49,522 bases of DNA from an uncultured Prevotellaceae bacterium (GTDB lineage Bacteria > Bacteroidota > Bacteroidia > Bacteroidales > Bacteroidaceae): the NCBI GenBank assembly GCA_900316265.1, contig ONCH01000013.1, positions 1-49,522 of the forward strand, given 5' to 3'. Shown here piece by piece: positions 27,155 to 35,702 of this stretch; positions within the stretch are counted from its first letter, which is position 1, and the number at the start of each line of letters is the position of its first letter. The position numbers and the translations under genes are program-made. The notes below the pieces were generated by a model that did not search any database, was not told the origin of the DNA, and worked only from the letters and a program-made list of their open reading frames with translations.

Positions 27155-27178
27155 AATTCACTCCTATATTATTTCAGT

Positions 27179-27260
27179 GCAAAGATAAGAAGAAAAATTG
27201 AAAGTTGTATCATTTGCTTGCTGATTTTTGCAAATGATACGTAAAAAAAACAAAGTTAGG
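27179..27260 (-). repeat. Promoter repeat copy B (-7 box plus perfect dyad), upstream of the DUF6169 cassette
   Basis: Reading minus: 11-base perfect dyad arms GTATCATTTGC (27240-27230 and 27217-27207 as complements) with a 12-base spacer, 19 bases, then TATCTTTG (27187-27180). Same layout as copy A, so it is the likely promoter of the 40-residue ORF and DUF6169. Confidence 0.75.
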
Positions 27261-27965
27261 AACTTATGGTCACTTCTCTATTCAGCAAATTATTAGCCAA
27301 AATCTGATATTTTGGGGTTAAAAATGCGAAAAAGCGTGTTTAACGCAGAAAAAAATTTCTGAGAGAAATTTGCAAAAAATGGCTCAAACCCACACTATTT
27401 CAACTATCATGCTGATATATAATGTGTTAAGTAGTGTAGGTTACTATAAAATGGAATGAGTAACCTTCACTTTTTGATATAAAATCTTGCTATTTCGAGT
27501 AAAAATACAGCAAACATACTGGTTCATAGGGTGTTTGGTATTTGTTTTTATATGTCAAACACGCTGTTTTAGGGCACAAACACACTGTTTTTAGCTGTAA
27601 AACACAGTGTTTAGCAAGAAAAACAAATCTTCAAACAACTTGTTTGTAATGTAGAAGGTTATTATAAAAAACAAGGGAAATGAGAAAAAAAGTGTAGGTT
27701 AATGGTGTAACAATCTTTAAACATACACTGCGTTGCACCCTTTATACATCGGCATTCCAGAAGATGAGTGATGGTTTAAGCCATTATTTGTAAATTATTC
27801 TCAGAAGATTTTCACAGAGAGAATTGCATTCTTACCTACAAAGAGGTGGACACTATGGTCGCGCAACACATTGGCAATAGGAGAAAAGGCCCATTCCATC
27901 GGGAATCGGCATACAAGCAGGCACAGTATAGCAGCGATTTAAGGAACAATCGCCAAAGGCGGAAA
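27261..27965. other. AT-rich non-coding gap with inverted repeats
   Basis: About 700 bases with no convincing gene. Holds a 12-base inverted repeat with one mismatch (27434-27445 with 27459-27470, core AGGTTACT/AGTAACCT), a degraded second copy near 27670-27715, and three AAACAC-to-TGTTTT motifs at 27556-27612, the third in inverted order. No tRNA seen. Confidence 0.6.
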
Positions 27966-28319
27966 CTATTTCAAAAGATTATCGATAACCTGCAAACAGT
28001 CGGCAGCACTAACGGGCTTGGCAAGGAAAGCATTGCAGCCTGCCTCCATAGCCTGCTGGCGGTCGGTGTCGAAAGCATTGGCGGTGAGTGCAACTATCGG
28101 CAAGTTGGGCAACATGCCCTTGATCTGCTTGGTAGCAGTCAAGCCATCCATCTTGGGCATCTTCAAGTCCATCAAAATCAGGTCAGGATGCTCAGTAGAG
28201 GCCTTATCTACAGCCTCTTGTCCGTTACAAGCGCGAAAATACTCATAGTGGCCTTTGAGAATAAAGGTCATCAACAGATAATTGCTGTCATTATCTTCTG
28301 CAACGAGGATACGTTTCAT
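27966..28319 (-). CDS. Stand-alone response regulator receiver protein
   Basis: 117 residues, only a CheY-like receiver. Acidic pocket Glu8/Asp9 in LVAEDND, phospho-acceptor Asp51 in DLILMDLKMPKMDG, Thr79 in VALTANAF and Lys101 in FLAKPVS are all present, so it should be phosphorylated. No output domain. The sequence is of the kind found as the C-terminal receiver of hybrid histidine kinases, but no kinase gene is adjacent. It may be a free phospho-relay protein or the remnant of a larger hybrid protein. Confidence 0.88.
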   Translation of the reverse strand: MKRILVAEDNDSNYLLMTFILKGHYEYFRACNGQEAVDKASTEHPDLILMDLKMPKMDGLTATKQIKGMLPNLPIVALTANAFDTDRQQAMEAGCNAFLAKPVSAADCLQVIDNLLK

Positions 28320-28353
28320 AGGTTTTTTCTTAATTAATTTCGTTAATAGATTA

Positions 28354-28361
28354 CAAAAGTA
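28354..28361 (-). promoter_or_regulatory. -7 box of the response regulator gene
   Basis: TACTTTTG on minus fits TAnnTTTG, 34 bases before the ATG at 28319. No clear -33 TTG. Confidence 0.5.
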
Positions 28362-28381
28362 ACATTTTTATCTGAAATTCC

Positions 28382-28412
28382 TTGTGTGTTTGCAACTTTT
28401 TAACTAATTTTG
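28382..28412 (+). promoter_or_regulatory. Promoter of metF
   Basis: TTG (28382-28384), a 20-base spacer and TAATTTTG (28405-28412). It lies inside an upstream extension of the frame, which supports ATG 28439 as the start. Confidence 0.65.
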
Positions 28413-28438
28413 TAGCTTATAAGTGGTTCAGAACTATC

Positions 28439-29395
28439 ATGACAGTAGCAGACTATATTAAACTCAACACCGACGAGAAGCGTTTTTCCTTTGAAGTGCT
28501 GCCCCCCTTGAAGGGCAATGGCACGGAGACATTGTTTAAGACCATCGACAAGTTGGCCGTATTCAATCCTGCCTTCATCAACATCACGACGCACCACTCG
28601 GAATACGTCTATAAAGAGCTCGACAACGGGCAATATGAGCGACAGCGCATTCGTCGTCGCCCAGGCACCATCGCCATAGCCGCCGCCATTCAGCACCGCT
28701 ATGACATCCCCGTAGAGCCGCATGTCATCTGCAGTGGACAGACCATCGAGCAGATAGAGTACGAGCTGTTGGATCTGCAGTTTTTAGGTATCCGCAACCT
28801 GATGTTGCTGCGTGGCGACAAGGCTAAGGAAGACAGCCAGTTCACACCAACGCCAGGCGGTCATGCCCACACCACAGACCTGATTCGTCAGGTGGCACGC
28901 TTCAATGAAGGCTTCTTTGCTGATGGCACCCCCATCAAACACCCTGGTCCGAAGTTCGACTTCGGTGTGGCCTGTTATCCTGAGAAGCACGAGGAGGCAC
29001 CCAACCTGGAGCGCGATATGGAGTATCTGAAACAGAAGCAGGACTTGGGTGCACAGTACGCCGTCACCCAGCTGTTCTTCGACAACCAGAAATACTTCGA
29101 CTTTGTGAAGAAAGCCCGCGAGATGGGCATCACGATACCTATCGTGCCAGGCATCAAGCCTATGGCAAAGCTCAGTCAGTTGACGGTGGTTCCCAAGACA
29201 TTCCACTGTGACATCCCTGAGGCGCTGGCCAAGGAGATTGTGAAGTGTAAGACCGATGAGCAGGCCCGCCAGTTGGGCATCGAGTGGACTACCGCCCAAT
29301 GCCAGGAGCTCTACGATGCAGGCATTCATAACATCCACTTCTACACGGTGTCGGCAGTAGATTCTGTAGCAGAAATCGCCAAACGACTTTTGTAA
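28439..29395 (+). CDS. metF: 5,10-methylenetetrahydrofolate reductase
   Basis: 318 residues from the ATG at MTVADYIKLN; the longer frame runs through the promoter and is rejected. An FAD TIM-barrel enzyme that makes 5-methyltetrahydrofolate for methionine synthesis. FSFEVLPPLKGNGTETLF opens the barrel; FINITTHHSEY, EPHVICSGQTIEQIEYELLDL, NLMLLRGDKAKE (folate/FAD loop), GVACYPEKHEEAPN and VTQLFFDNQKYFDF are typical. It may head a run with holB, the PSP1 gene and gldH. Confidence 0.94.
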   Translation: MTVADYIKLNTDEKRFSFEVLPPLKGNGTETLFKTIDKLAVFNPAFINITTHHSEYVYKELDNGQYERQRIRRRPGTIAIAAAIQHRYDIPVEPHVICSGQTIEQIEYELLDLQFLGIRNLMLLRGDKAKEDSQFTPTPGGHAHTTDLIRQVARFNEGFFADGTPIKHPGPKFDFGVACYPEKHEEAPNLERDMEYLKQKQDLGAQYAVTQLFFDNQKYFDFVKKAREMGITIPIVPGIKPMAKLSQLTVVPKTFHCDIPEALAKEIVKCKTDEQARQLGIEWTTAQCQELYDAGIHNIHFYTVSAVDSVAEIAKRLL

Positions 29396-29426
29396 GTTGA
29401 GAGTTGGCAGTTGAGAGTTGAAAGTT
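29395..29426 (+). repeat. Heptameric tandem repeat between metF and holB
   Basis: Four phased units of the form AGTTGAG (the second ends GGC, the fourth ends AA), then AGTT directly before the holB ATG. Same design as the array before infB. Confidence 0.7.
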
Positions 29427-30536
29427 ATGTTTGAGCAGGTTATAGGACAACACGACGTACAGCAGCGACTGATGCAGCTGATCAGCGAGGAGCGACTGCC
29501 CCACGCCCTGATGTTGTGTGGTCCGCAGGGCTGTGGCAAAAAGGCACTGGCCATCGGCTTTGCCAAAGTATTGCTAACGGCTAATGGACAAAAGCCCTCA
29601 GCAATGGTTGACAAGCTGGAGCATCCCGACCTGCACTTCACCTATCCTACCATCAAGCTACCCTCAATGGGTGCCGACCACAAGCCCGTCAGCGACGACT
29701 TTGCCGCACAGTGGCACGACATGGTGATGGGAGGCTACTACTTCAACATGACCGACTGGCTGGAACAGATGGGTGGCGAGAACCAACAAGCCATTATCAC
29801 CGCGGGCGAGAGCGACGCCTTAATACGTAAACTGTCGCTGAAGTCCAGTCAGGGAGGCTATAAGGTCAGTATCATCTGGTTGCCAGAGCGCATGAATATA
29901 GAATGTGCCAACAAGATACTGAAACTGCTGGAGGAACCACCCTCACAGACCGTCTTCATCATGGTGTGCGAAGAGCCGGAGAAACTGTTGGAGACTATTC
30001 GCAGTCGTGTACAGCGCATTGACGTGAAGCGCATCGACACCGACAGCATCTGTCAGGCGCTGAAAGAGAAGCGCGGACTGAGCGACGATATGGCACAGCG
30101 CATCAGCCGCATGGCCAACGGTAGCTGGCGACAGGCGATGGAGCTATTGACCGCCGATACGGAAAACGAGCTATTCTTAGATCTCTTCCAGGCACTCATG
30201 CGACTGGCCTACCAGCGTAAAATCAAGGAGCTGAAACAGTGGAGTGAGCAGTTGGCATCAATGGGTCGTGAGCGCCAGAAGCGCTTTCTGACCTACTTCC
30301 TGCGACTCATCCGCGAGAACTTCATGTACAACTTCCAAGAGAGAGACCTTTGCTACATGTCACAACGGGAAGAAGAGTTTGCACGCAACTTCGCACGCTT
30401 CATCAACGAGGCCAACATCCTGCCTATCACCGAACTGGCCGACCGTGCCATCCGTGATATCGGGCAAAATGCCAATGCCAAGATAGTATTCTTCGATATG
30501 GCGCTGCAAATGATTGTTTTGCTAATACAAAAATAA
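29427..30536 (+). CDS. holB: DNA polymerase III delta' subunit
   Basis: 369 residues from ATG 29427; an in-frame TTG three codons earlier falls in the heptad repeat. A clamp-loader AAA+ subunit: FEQVIGQHDVQQRLMQLI, LPHALMLCGPQGCGKKALA (Walker A form), YKVSIIWLPERMNIECANKILKLLEEPP (a delta'-specific block), then TVFIMVCEEPEKLLETIRSR with the sensor 1 region and the SRC-like arginine. The Zn-binding cysteines of E. coli HolB are not evident. Eight bases separate it from the PSP1 gene. Confidence 0.88.
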   Translation: MFEQVIGQHDVQQRLMQLISEERLPHALMLCGPQGCGKKALAIGFAKVLLTANGQKPSAMVDKLEHPDLHFTYPTIKLPSMGADHKPVSDDFAAQWHDMVMGGYYFNMTDWLEQMGGENQQAIITAGESDALIRKLSLKSSQGGYKVSIIWLPERMNIECANKILKLLEEPPSQTVFIMVCEEPEKLLETIRSRVQRIDVKRIDTDSICQALKEKRGLSDDMAQRISRMANGSWRQAMELLTADTENELFLDLFQALMRLAYQRKIKELKQWSEQLASMGRERQKRFLTYFLRLIRENFMYNFQERDLCYMSQREEEFARNFARFINEANILPITELADRAIRDIGQNANAKIVFFDMALQMIVLLIQK

Positions 30537-30543
30537 GATATAT

Positions 30544-31665
30544 ATGGAAAAAGAACTCATGATAATGACTGGTTGCGACCGCGGACTGTGCAAGCATGCC
30601 GTGGGCAGACAAGACCGTCAGCTGAACACCTACGACTGGCTGGCCGACGTACCAGGCAATACCGAAACTACCGACCTCGTGGAGGTTCAGTTCAAGCATA
30701 CCCGCAAGGGCTATTATCATAATGTCAATAACCTGCCACTGAAGAAAGGCGACATCGTAGCTGTCGAGGCCAATCCAGGTCATGACATCGGCGTGGTATC
30801 GCTGACAGGACGCCTGGCCGCCATTCAGATGAAGAAAGCCAACCTCAAGTCGGCTGACGATATTCGTCGTGTCTACCGTCTGGCACGTCCTGTGGATATG
30901 GAGAAATATCAGGAGGCCAAGAGCCGCGAACATGCCACGATGATTGAGAGTCGCCAGATTGCCAAAGGCTTGGGACTGCAGATGAAGATTGGCGATGTGG
31001 AATATCAAGGCGACTGCAACAAGGCCATCTTCTATTATATCGCTGACGAGCGTGTCGACTTCCGACAGCTTATCAAGGACCTTGCCGCTACGTTCCATGT
31101 GCGCATCGAGATGAAGCAGATTGGCGCCCGCCAGGAGGCTGGTCTTATTGGTGGCACTGGCCCCTGCGGTCGTGAGCTGTGCTGTGCTACGTGGATGAAG
31201 AACTTCGTCAGCGTAGGCACACAGTCTGCCCGCTATCAGGATATCTCGTTGAATCCGCAGAAGTTGGCGGGTATGTGTGCCAAACTGAAGTGCTGTCTGA
31301 ACTATGAGGTTGACGACTATGTAGAGGCCAGTCGCCAGTTGCCTCCAAAGGATATCCAGTTACAGACACAGGATTCCGACTACTACTATTTTAAGGCAGA
31401 CATTCTGGCAGGACTCATCACCTACTCTACTGACAAGAACATCGCCGCAAACTTGGAAACAATTACGGCAGAGCGTGCCAAGCAGATTATCGAGATGAAC
31501 CGTCGTGGCGAAAAGCCCGACAGCCTGACCGAAGATGGTGGTCAGAAGGCGGCACAAGGCCCTGTCGATTTGGCTACACAGGAGAATATTGCCCGCTTCG
31601 ACCGTTCGAAGAAAAAGAAGAAAAAGAAGAACCGCAAGCCACAAGCTCCCCGCAATGACCAATAA
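30544..31665 (+). CDS. PSP1 / YaaT (RicT) family protein
   Basis: 373 residues. The conserved core is GGTGPCGRELCCATWM, then LNPQKLAGMCAKLKCCLNYE, the cysteine pattern of PSP1 domain proteins. In Bacillus, RicT works with RicA and RicF, carries Fe-S clusters and affects RNA processing; the role in Bacteroidetes is not established. The C-terminus is a run of lysines. Its end overlaps the gldH start by 11 bases. Confidence 0.87.
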   Translation: MEKELMIMTGCDRGLCKHAVGRQDRQLNTYDWLADVPGNTETTDLVEVQFKHTRKGYYHNVNNLPLKKGDIVAVEANPGHDIGVVSLTGRLAAIQMKKANLKSADDIRRVYRLARPVDMEKYQEAKSREHATMIESRQIAKGLGLQMKIGDVEYQGDCNKAIFYYIADERVDFRQLIKDLAATFHVRIEMKQIGARQEAGLIGGTGPCGRELCCATWMKNFVSVGTQSARYQDISLNPQKLAGMCAKLKCCLNYEVDDYVEASRQLPPKDIQLQTQDSDYYYFKADILAGLITYSTDKNIAANLETITAERAKQIIEMNRRGEKPDSLTEDGGQKAAQGPVDLATQENIARFDRSKKKKKKKNRKPQAPRNDQ

Positions 31666-32125
31666 GCATTGGCTTCTTTGCATCCTACTGGCGGTATGTC
31701 TGTTTACTGCTTGTAATCAGTCATCGACCGTTTACTACCACTACGAGGACACTCTCGAAAGTGGGTGGGAGCAGTATAACCAGCTGACTTTTGACACGGA
31801 TAAGTTAGCAGACGATGCTACCTATCAGGAAGAAGTGGCTTTGCGTATTAACAACAGGTACCCCTATATGCAGGTAAGGCTCATTGTGCAGCAGACGGTC
31901 TATCCATCAGGACTCACCACGACCGATATGCTGGACTGTGACCTCATTGACGAGCATGGCAATGCGATGGGACAGGGTGTCAGCCAGTACCAATATATCT
32001 TTCCGCTGAAAAATTTGCAGTTACACCGTGGAGAGTCGTTGCACGTGTCAGTACGCCACGACATGAATCGTGAAATACTGCCAGGCATTACCAGCATCGG
32101 AATCAAGCTAAGTAAAAAAGAATAG
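31655..32125 (+). CDS. gldH: Gliding motility lipoprotein GldH
   Basis: 156 residues from the ATG inside the end of the PSP1 gene; the longer frame lacks a signal peptide at its start and is rejected. The lipobox LFTAC puts the lipid cysteine at residue 20. The body (VYYHYEDTLESGWEQYNQLTF, then YPYMQVRLIVQQ and GNAMGQGVSQYQYIFPLKNL) fits GldH, an envelope lipoprotein needed for gliding in Flavobacterium. It is also common in non-gliding Bacteroidales, where its role is unclear. Convergent with the peptidase gene seven bases away; no terminator seen. Confidence 0.82.
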   Translation: MTNKHWLLCILLAVCLFTACNQSSTVYYHYEDTLESGWEQYNQLTFDTDKLADDATYQEEVALRINNRYPYMQVRLIVQQTVYPSGLTTTDMLDCDLIDEHGNAMGQGVSQYQYIFPLKNLQLHRGESLHVSVRHDMNREILPGITSIGIKLSKKE

Positions 32126-32132
32126 GCGTCTT

Positions 32133-33182
32133 TTAGCGTTTGATGACATAACCATCACGCTTCTTGTTAAAGGCCTCCAAGCGGATAGTATGCGCCTCAT
32201 GATCGAAGAAACGGTTAGGATTAACGGCCTGTCCACCTATGCGCGTCTCAAAATGCAAATGTGGCGTAGAGGCTCGTCCTGTCTGTCCTGTTAGGGCAAT
32301 GACCTGACCTGCTTTCACCTGCTCGCCAACCTTTACTAAGTTCTTGGAATTATGGCTGTAGTAAGTCTCCAAACCATTATCATGGCGTAGGCGTATCAGA
32401 TTACCATAACCAGAGAACGGACCAGAGAAGACAACCTCACCATCAAAAGCGGCATGTATCTCATCCTTATTGACCGTCTTCAGGTCAACACCCGTATGGC
32501 GACGGCCACCACGACTGCCGAAAGGACTAATCACCTTCGCACCTAACAACGGATAGCTCCACCACTGCACAGAAGCGGGTTGTTCGATGACAGGCTCCTT
32601 CATCACACTGACATTGACCTTCCAGTTGGCAGTCTTCTGGAACAACACAACCTGCTGGCGTAGCTGATGACTCTCTGGACTGAAAATAATGGAAGGATTG
32701 ATGCGACTGCCATTAACCATAATGGCAAAGCGACAGAACGTACGACCTTTCTCAGTGCCTACGATGGCGATGGTCTGACCTGCTTTCACACGGTCGCCAG
32801 ACTTCACCAGATTCTGGGCATTATTACCATATACCGTCTCCAGACCGTTGCCGTGACGCACCACGATGACATGACCGTAGGAAGGGATGTATTTCGACAG
32901 GCGTACCACACCGGCAAACATCGACTTGACGGCATCGCCACGTGCAGTCTCTATCTCTACAGTATAGTCTGTCAGCACCTTAGCCTTACCCACTGGCAAA
33001 GGAAAAGAATAGTCACGGTCTCGTCCACTGCTGAAGTCAATAGTGAAAGCATCCGACTTCTCAAAAAGTGTCGGATCACTAATACTAATCTGTTGTTGTT
33101 CGAGTGCCGTAAACTGCGTCTGGGCACACGACGACAACGCAAACATCACAACAACAGCAAGAGACAGGTGACGTATCTTCAT
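32133..33182 (-). CDS. M23 family metallopeptidase, tandem domain, lipoprotein
   Basis: 349 residues, lipobox ALSSC with Cys19. Two M23-like halves. The second (about 205-330) has the zinc ligands: RHTGVDLK (H..D) and TPHLHFETR (HxH), so it should cut peptidoglycan cross-bridges or stems. The first (about 60-170) follows the same strand order (YGHVIVVRHGNGLETVYG against YGNLIRLRHDNGLETYYS) but reads FCRFAIM where HLHFE should be and lacks the HxxxD, so it is probably a non-catalytic copy. It is the last gene of hpt-adk-obgE-M23. Confidence 0.87.
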   Translation of the reverse strand: MKIRHLSLAVVVMFALSSCAQTQFTALEQQQISISDPTLFEKSDAFTIDFSSGRDRDYSFPLPVGKAKVLTDYTVEIETARGDAVKSMFAGVVRLSKYIPSYGHVIVVRHGNGLETVYGNNAQNLVKSGDRVKAGQTIAIVGTEKGRTFCRFAIMVNGSRINPSIIFSPESHQLRQQVVLFQKTANWKVNVSVMKEPVIEQPASVQWWSYPLLGAKVISPFGSRGGRRHTGVDLKTVNKDEIHAAFDGEVVFSGPFSGYGNLIRLRHDNGLETYYSHNSKNLVKVGEQVKAGQVIALTGQTGRASTPHLHFETRIGGQAVNPNRFFDHEAHTIRLEAFNKKRDGYVIKR

Positions 33183-33185
33183 AGG

Positions 33186-34364
33186 CTATTCGGGATCATC
33201 CCAATCTTCTATGTCGTCTATATACTCTATATCGTCCATCTCATCGATGTCATCGACATATTCGATATCCTCGTCTTCACCCTCATCAGCCAACTCTTCA
33301 GCAAAGCGCGTCATATCCTTATCACGGTGAACAAGGGTATCCTCTGCCATAACAGCGGCCAGCTTGTTGCTCTCAGCATTGAGCTCTCGCCAAAGCACGT
33401 CCTTTAACTCGTCAAGTCCCTGATTGGCCACAGCAGAGATGAACACACAGGGAAGATCCTGTGGCAACGTCTCGCGAAGCATCTCTATCAGTTCCTCATC
33501 GAGCAGGTCACACTTGGTGATGGCCAGCACACGGTGCTTGTCAAGCATGTCGGGATTGAACTGAGCCAACTCGTTAAGCAGAATCTCATATTCACGCTTA
33601 ATATCATCCGTATCGCCAGGCACCATGAAGAGTAACAGCGAGTTACGCTCAATATGACGTAGGAAGCGCAATCCCAAGCCCTTACCTTCGGCAGCTCCCT
33701 CGATAATACCTGGGATATCAGCCATCACAAACGACTTGTTATCGCGATAACCCACAATACCCAGCGAAGGCTCCATTGTGGTGAAAGGATAGTTGGCAAT
33801 CTTCGGGCGGGCGTTGGACAACGACGACAACAGCGTCGATTTGCCTGCATTAGGAAAGCCCACCAGTCCGACATCTGCCAGCAGTTTCAGTTCCAGAATG
33901 ATGGTCATCTCCTGCATGGGTTCCCCTGGCTGTGCATAGCGTGGAGCCTGATTGGTAGCGGTGCGGAACTGGAAATTACCCAGTCCGCCACGACCACCTT
34001 TCAGAAGTACTATTTCCTGACCATCATAAGTAATATCGCAGACATATTTTCCCGTCTCAGCATTATACACCACCGTACCGCAGGGTACATCGATGTAGAT
34101 GTCCTTACCATCGGTGCCGTGACACTTGTCGCGCCCACCATTGCCTCCATGTTCAGCAAAGATGTGGCGCTCGTATTTCAGGTGTAACAGCGTCCAGTAG
34201 TTGTGATTACCACGCAAGATGATGCTGCCACCCTTACCGCCATCGCCACCATCAGGACCGCCATTGGGGTTATACTTCACATGACGCAGGTGCATAGAGC
34301 CTTTACCGCCCTTGCCTGACCGACACATGATTTTTACATAGTCTACGAAATTACTTTCTGGCAT
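33186..34364 (-). CDS. obgE: Obg family GTPase
   Basis: 392 residues. N-terminal glycine-rich Obg fold ([31 protein letters not shown]), then the G domain: [11 protein letters not shown] (G1), DIPGIIEGA (G3), TKCD (G4) and ISAVANQ (G5). It takes part in 50S assembly and stress control. The C-terminus is a repeated acidic tail ([25 protein letters not shown]). Its start is five bases after the adk stop. Confidence 0.95.
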   Translation of the reverse strand: MPESNFVDYVKIMCRSGKGGKGSMHLRHVKYNPNGGPDGGDGGKGGSIILRGNHNYWTLLHLKYERHIFAEHGGNGGRDKCHGTDGKDIYIDVPCGTVVYNAETGKYVCDITYDGQEIVLLKGGRGGLGNFQFRTATNQAPRYAQPGEPMQEMTIILELKLLADVGLVGFPNAGKSTLLSSLSNARPKIANYPFTTMEPSLGIVGYRDNKSFVMADIPGIIEGAAEGKGLGLRFLRHIERNSLLLFMVPGDTDDIKREYEILLNELAQFNPDMLDKHRVLAITKCDLLDEELIEMLRETLPQDLPCVFISAVANQGLDELKDVLWRELNAESNKLAAVMAEDTLVHRDKDMTRFAEELADEGEDEDIEYVDDIDEMDDIEYIDDIEDWDDPE

Positions 34365-34369
34365 AAAAA

Positions 34370-34942
34370 TTAAAGGTTATCAATTACATTCTTGATGTCG
34401 CCGAAGATACGCTCCAGTGTACCACTACCATTGATGTGATGATGCAGTCCTTCCTGTTTGTACCACTCGATAAGCGGCTGGGTCTGTGAGTGATAGACAA
34501 CGAGACGCTTCTTGATGGTCTCCTCGTTGTCGTCTGCACGACCACTCTGCTGTCCACGGAGAATCAAGCGCTTCATCAGTTCATCCTCAGGAACATCGAG
34601 CTCAATCATAGCAGCCACCTTGTCGCCTCGCTCATCAAGCATCTTCTTCAGGGCTTCAGCCTGTGGAATGGTACGGGGGAAGCCATCAAAGATAACTCCC
34701 TTATGGCCACGACCAAACTCGTCGTATTTCTTAGCCAGAATGGACACCATCAGGTCGTCAGGTATCAGCTGGCCATTGTCAATGAAACCTTGGGCTGTCT
34801 TGCCCAGTTCCGTACCGTTCTTAATCTCATTGCGGAGCACGTCACCTGTAGAGATATGTTCCAGTCCGTAGTGCTCAATCATCAAATCACTCTGTGTTCC
34901 CTTTCCTGAGCCGGGAGCACCAAAAATTACAATGTTCTTCAT
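34370..34942 (-). CDS. adk: Adenylate kinase
   Basis: 190 residues from [18 protein letters not shown]-loop [10 protein letters not shown] at 8-17, AMP site [15 protein letters not shown], and [17 protein letters not shown] for the short LID, with no zinc cysteines. It balances AMP, ADP and ATP. The frame is open for 43 more codons upstream to an ATG four bases after the hpt stop, with protein-like sequence (VKLPHLPSDVEARNKDLMTD). Standard Adk starts at MKNIVIF, so I use that, but the extension is noted as a finding. Confidence 0.92.
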   Translation of the reverse strand: MKNIVIFGAPGSGKGTQSDLMIEHYGLEHISTGDVLRNEIKNGTELGKTAQGFIDNGQLIPDDLMVSILAKKYDEFGRGHKGVIFDGFPRTIPQAEALKKMLDERGDKVAAMIELDVPEDELMKRLILRGQQSGRADDNEETIKKRLVVYHSQTQPLIEWYKQEGLHHHINGSGTLERIFGDIKNVIDNL

Positions 34943-35074
34943 CCTGATTTTAATTACTTTTTTGTCTTGTTTGATTTGTGTTTCTTTTCCTTTATACCAC
35001 AGGTCAGTCATGAGGTCCTTGTTACGGGCCTCTACATCACTGGGCAGATGAGGGAGTTTAACCTCGCGCATAGC

Positions 35075-35611
35075 TTATTCTACTAGTGTATAAATCTCCC
35101 TGAGATTACGTCCGTACTGGTCGTAATCCAAACCATATCCTACAATGAAGTCGTTGGGAATAGAGAAGCAGGCATAGTCTATGTCAATAGGCTCTTGCAA
35201 CTTATCAGGTTTCACAAACAATGAACAGACATGCACCGATGCCAGACGGCGGGTCCCCAATGACTCCATCATCTGTTTCATCGTCCTACCTGTGTCAACA
35301 ATGTCTTCAATGATGATGACAGTACGATCTGTCAAATCTTCATTGATACCAAAAATCTCCTTGACCTTACCAGTAGATGTGGTGCCCTGATAAGAAGCCA
35401 ACTTAACAAATGAGATTTCACATGGAATGGTAATCTCACGCATCAAGTCCGCAGCAAACATAAATGCTCCGTTCAGTACTCCGAGGAAGAGCGGATTCTT
35501 GCCCGCCATGTCCTCATTAATTTTTGCAGCAACCTCACGAATGCGTTGCTTAATTTCTTGCTCAGAAATGGACGTTTTGAACGTTTTGTCCTTGATTTTA
35601 ACTATGCTCAT
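35075..35611 (-). CDS. hpt: Hypoxanthine phosphoribosyltransferase
   Basis: 178 residues from MSIVKIKDKTF; upstream in-frame codons run into the promoter. A purine salvage enzyme joining hypoxanthine or guanine to PRPP. The PRPP loop TVIIIEDIVDTGRTMKQM is near residue 100, and FIVGYGLDYDQYGRNL is the purine-side C-terminal motif. First gene of the minus operon with adk. Confidence 0.92.
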   Translation of the reverse strand: MSIVKIKDKTFKTSISEQEIKQRIREVAAKINEDMAGKNPLFLGVLNGAFMFAADLMREITIPCEISFVKLASYQGTTSTGKVKEIFGINEDLTDRTVIIIEDIVDTGRTMKQMMESLGTRRLASVHVCSLFVKPDKLQEPIDIDYACFSIPNDFIVGYGLDYDQYGRNLREIYTLVE

Positions 35612-35635
35612 TTTAAAAAAACATGAATTTTGCCA

Positions 35636-35643
35636 CAAAATTA
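35636..35643 (-). promoter_or_regulatory. -7 box before hpt
   Basis: TAATTTTG on minus, 24 bases before the hpt ATG. Divergent from the nnr promoter 44 bases away. -33 not clear. Confidence 0.55.
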
Positions 35644-35686
35644 CAATTTTTTTCGCAAATATAGGTATTGTATAACATATTTTTCG

Positions 35687-35694
35687 TATTTTTG
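35687..35694 (+). promoter_or_regulatory. -7 box before nnr
   Basis: TATTTTTG, eight bases before the nnr ATG, so the transcript leader would be almost absent. -33 not clear. Confidence 0.55.
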
Positions 35695-35702
35695 CATACT
35701 GA

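Noticed and set aside
27261-27840. Replication origin
   Set aside because: AT-rich with repeats, but no DnaA-box (TTATCCACA-like) cluster and no dnaA, dnaN or gidA genes nearby.
27846-28337. 163-codon plus-strand frame
   Set aside because: Antisense shadow of the response regulator gene, which has a complete set of receiver residues.
28382-28438. Extended metF N-terminus
   Set aside because: The extra codons coincide with the -33/-7 promoter, and standard MetF begins near MTVADY.
31535-31654. Long N-terminal extension of GldH
   Set aside because: The extension lies wholly inside the PSP1 gene in another frame and would hide the lipoprotein signal.
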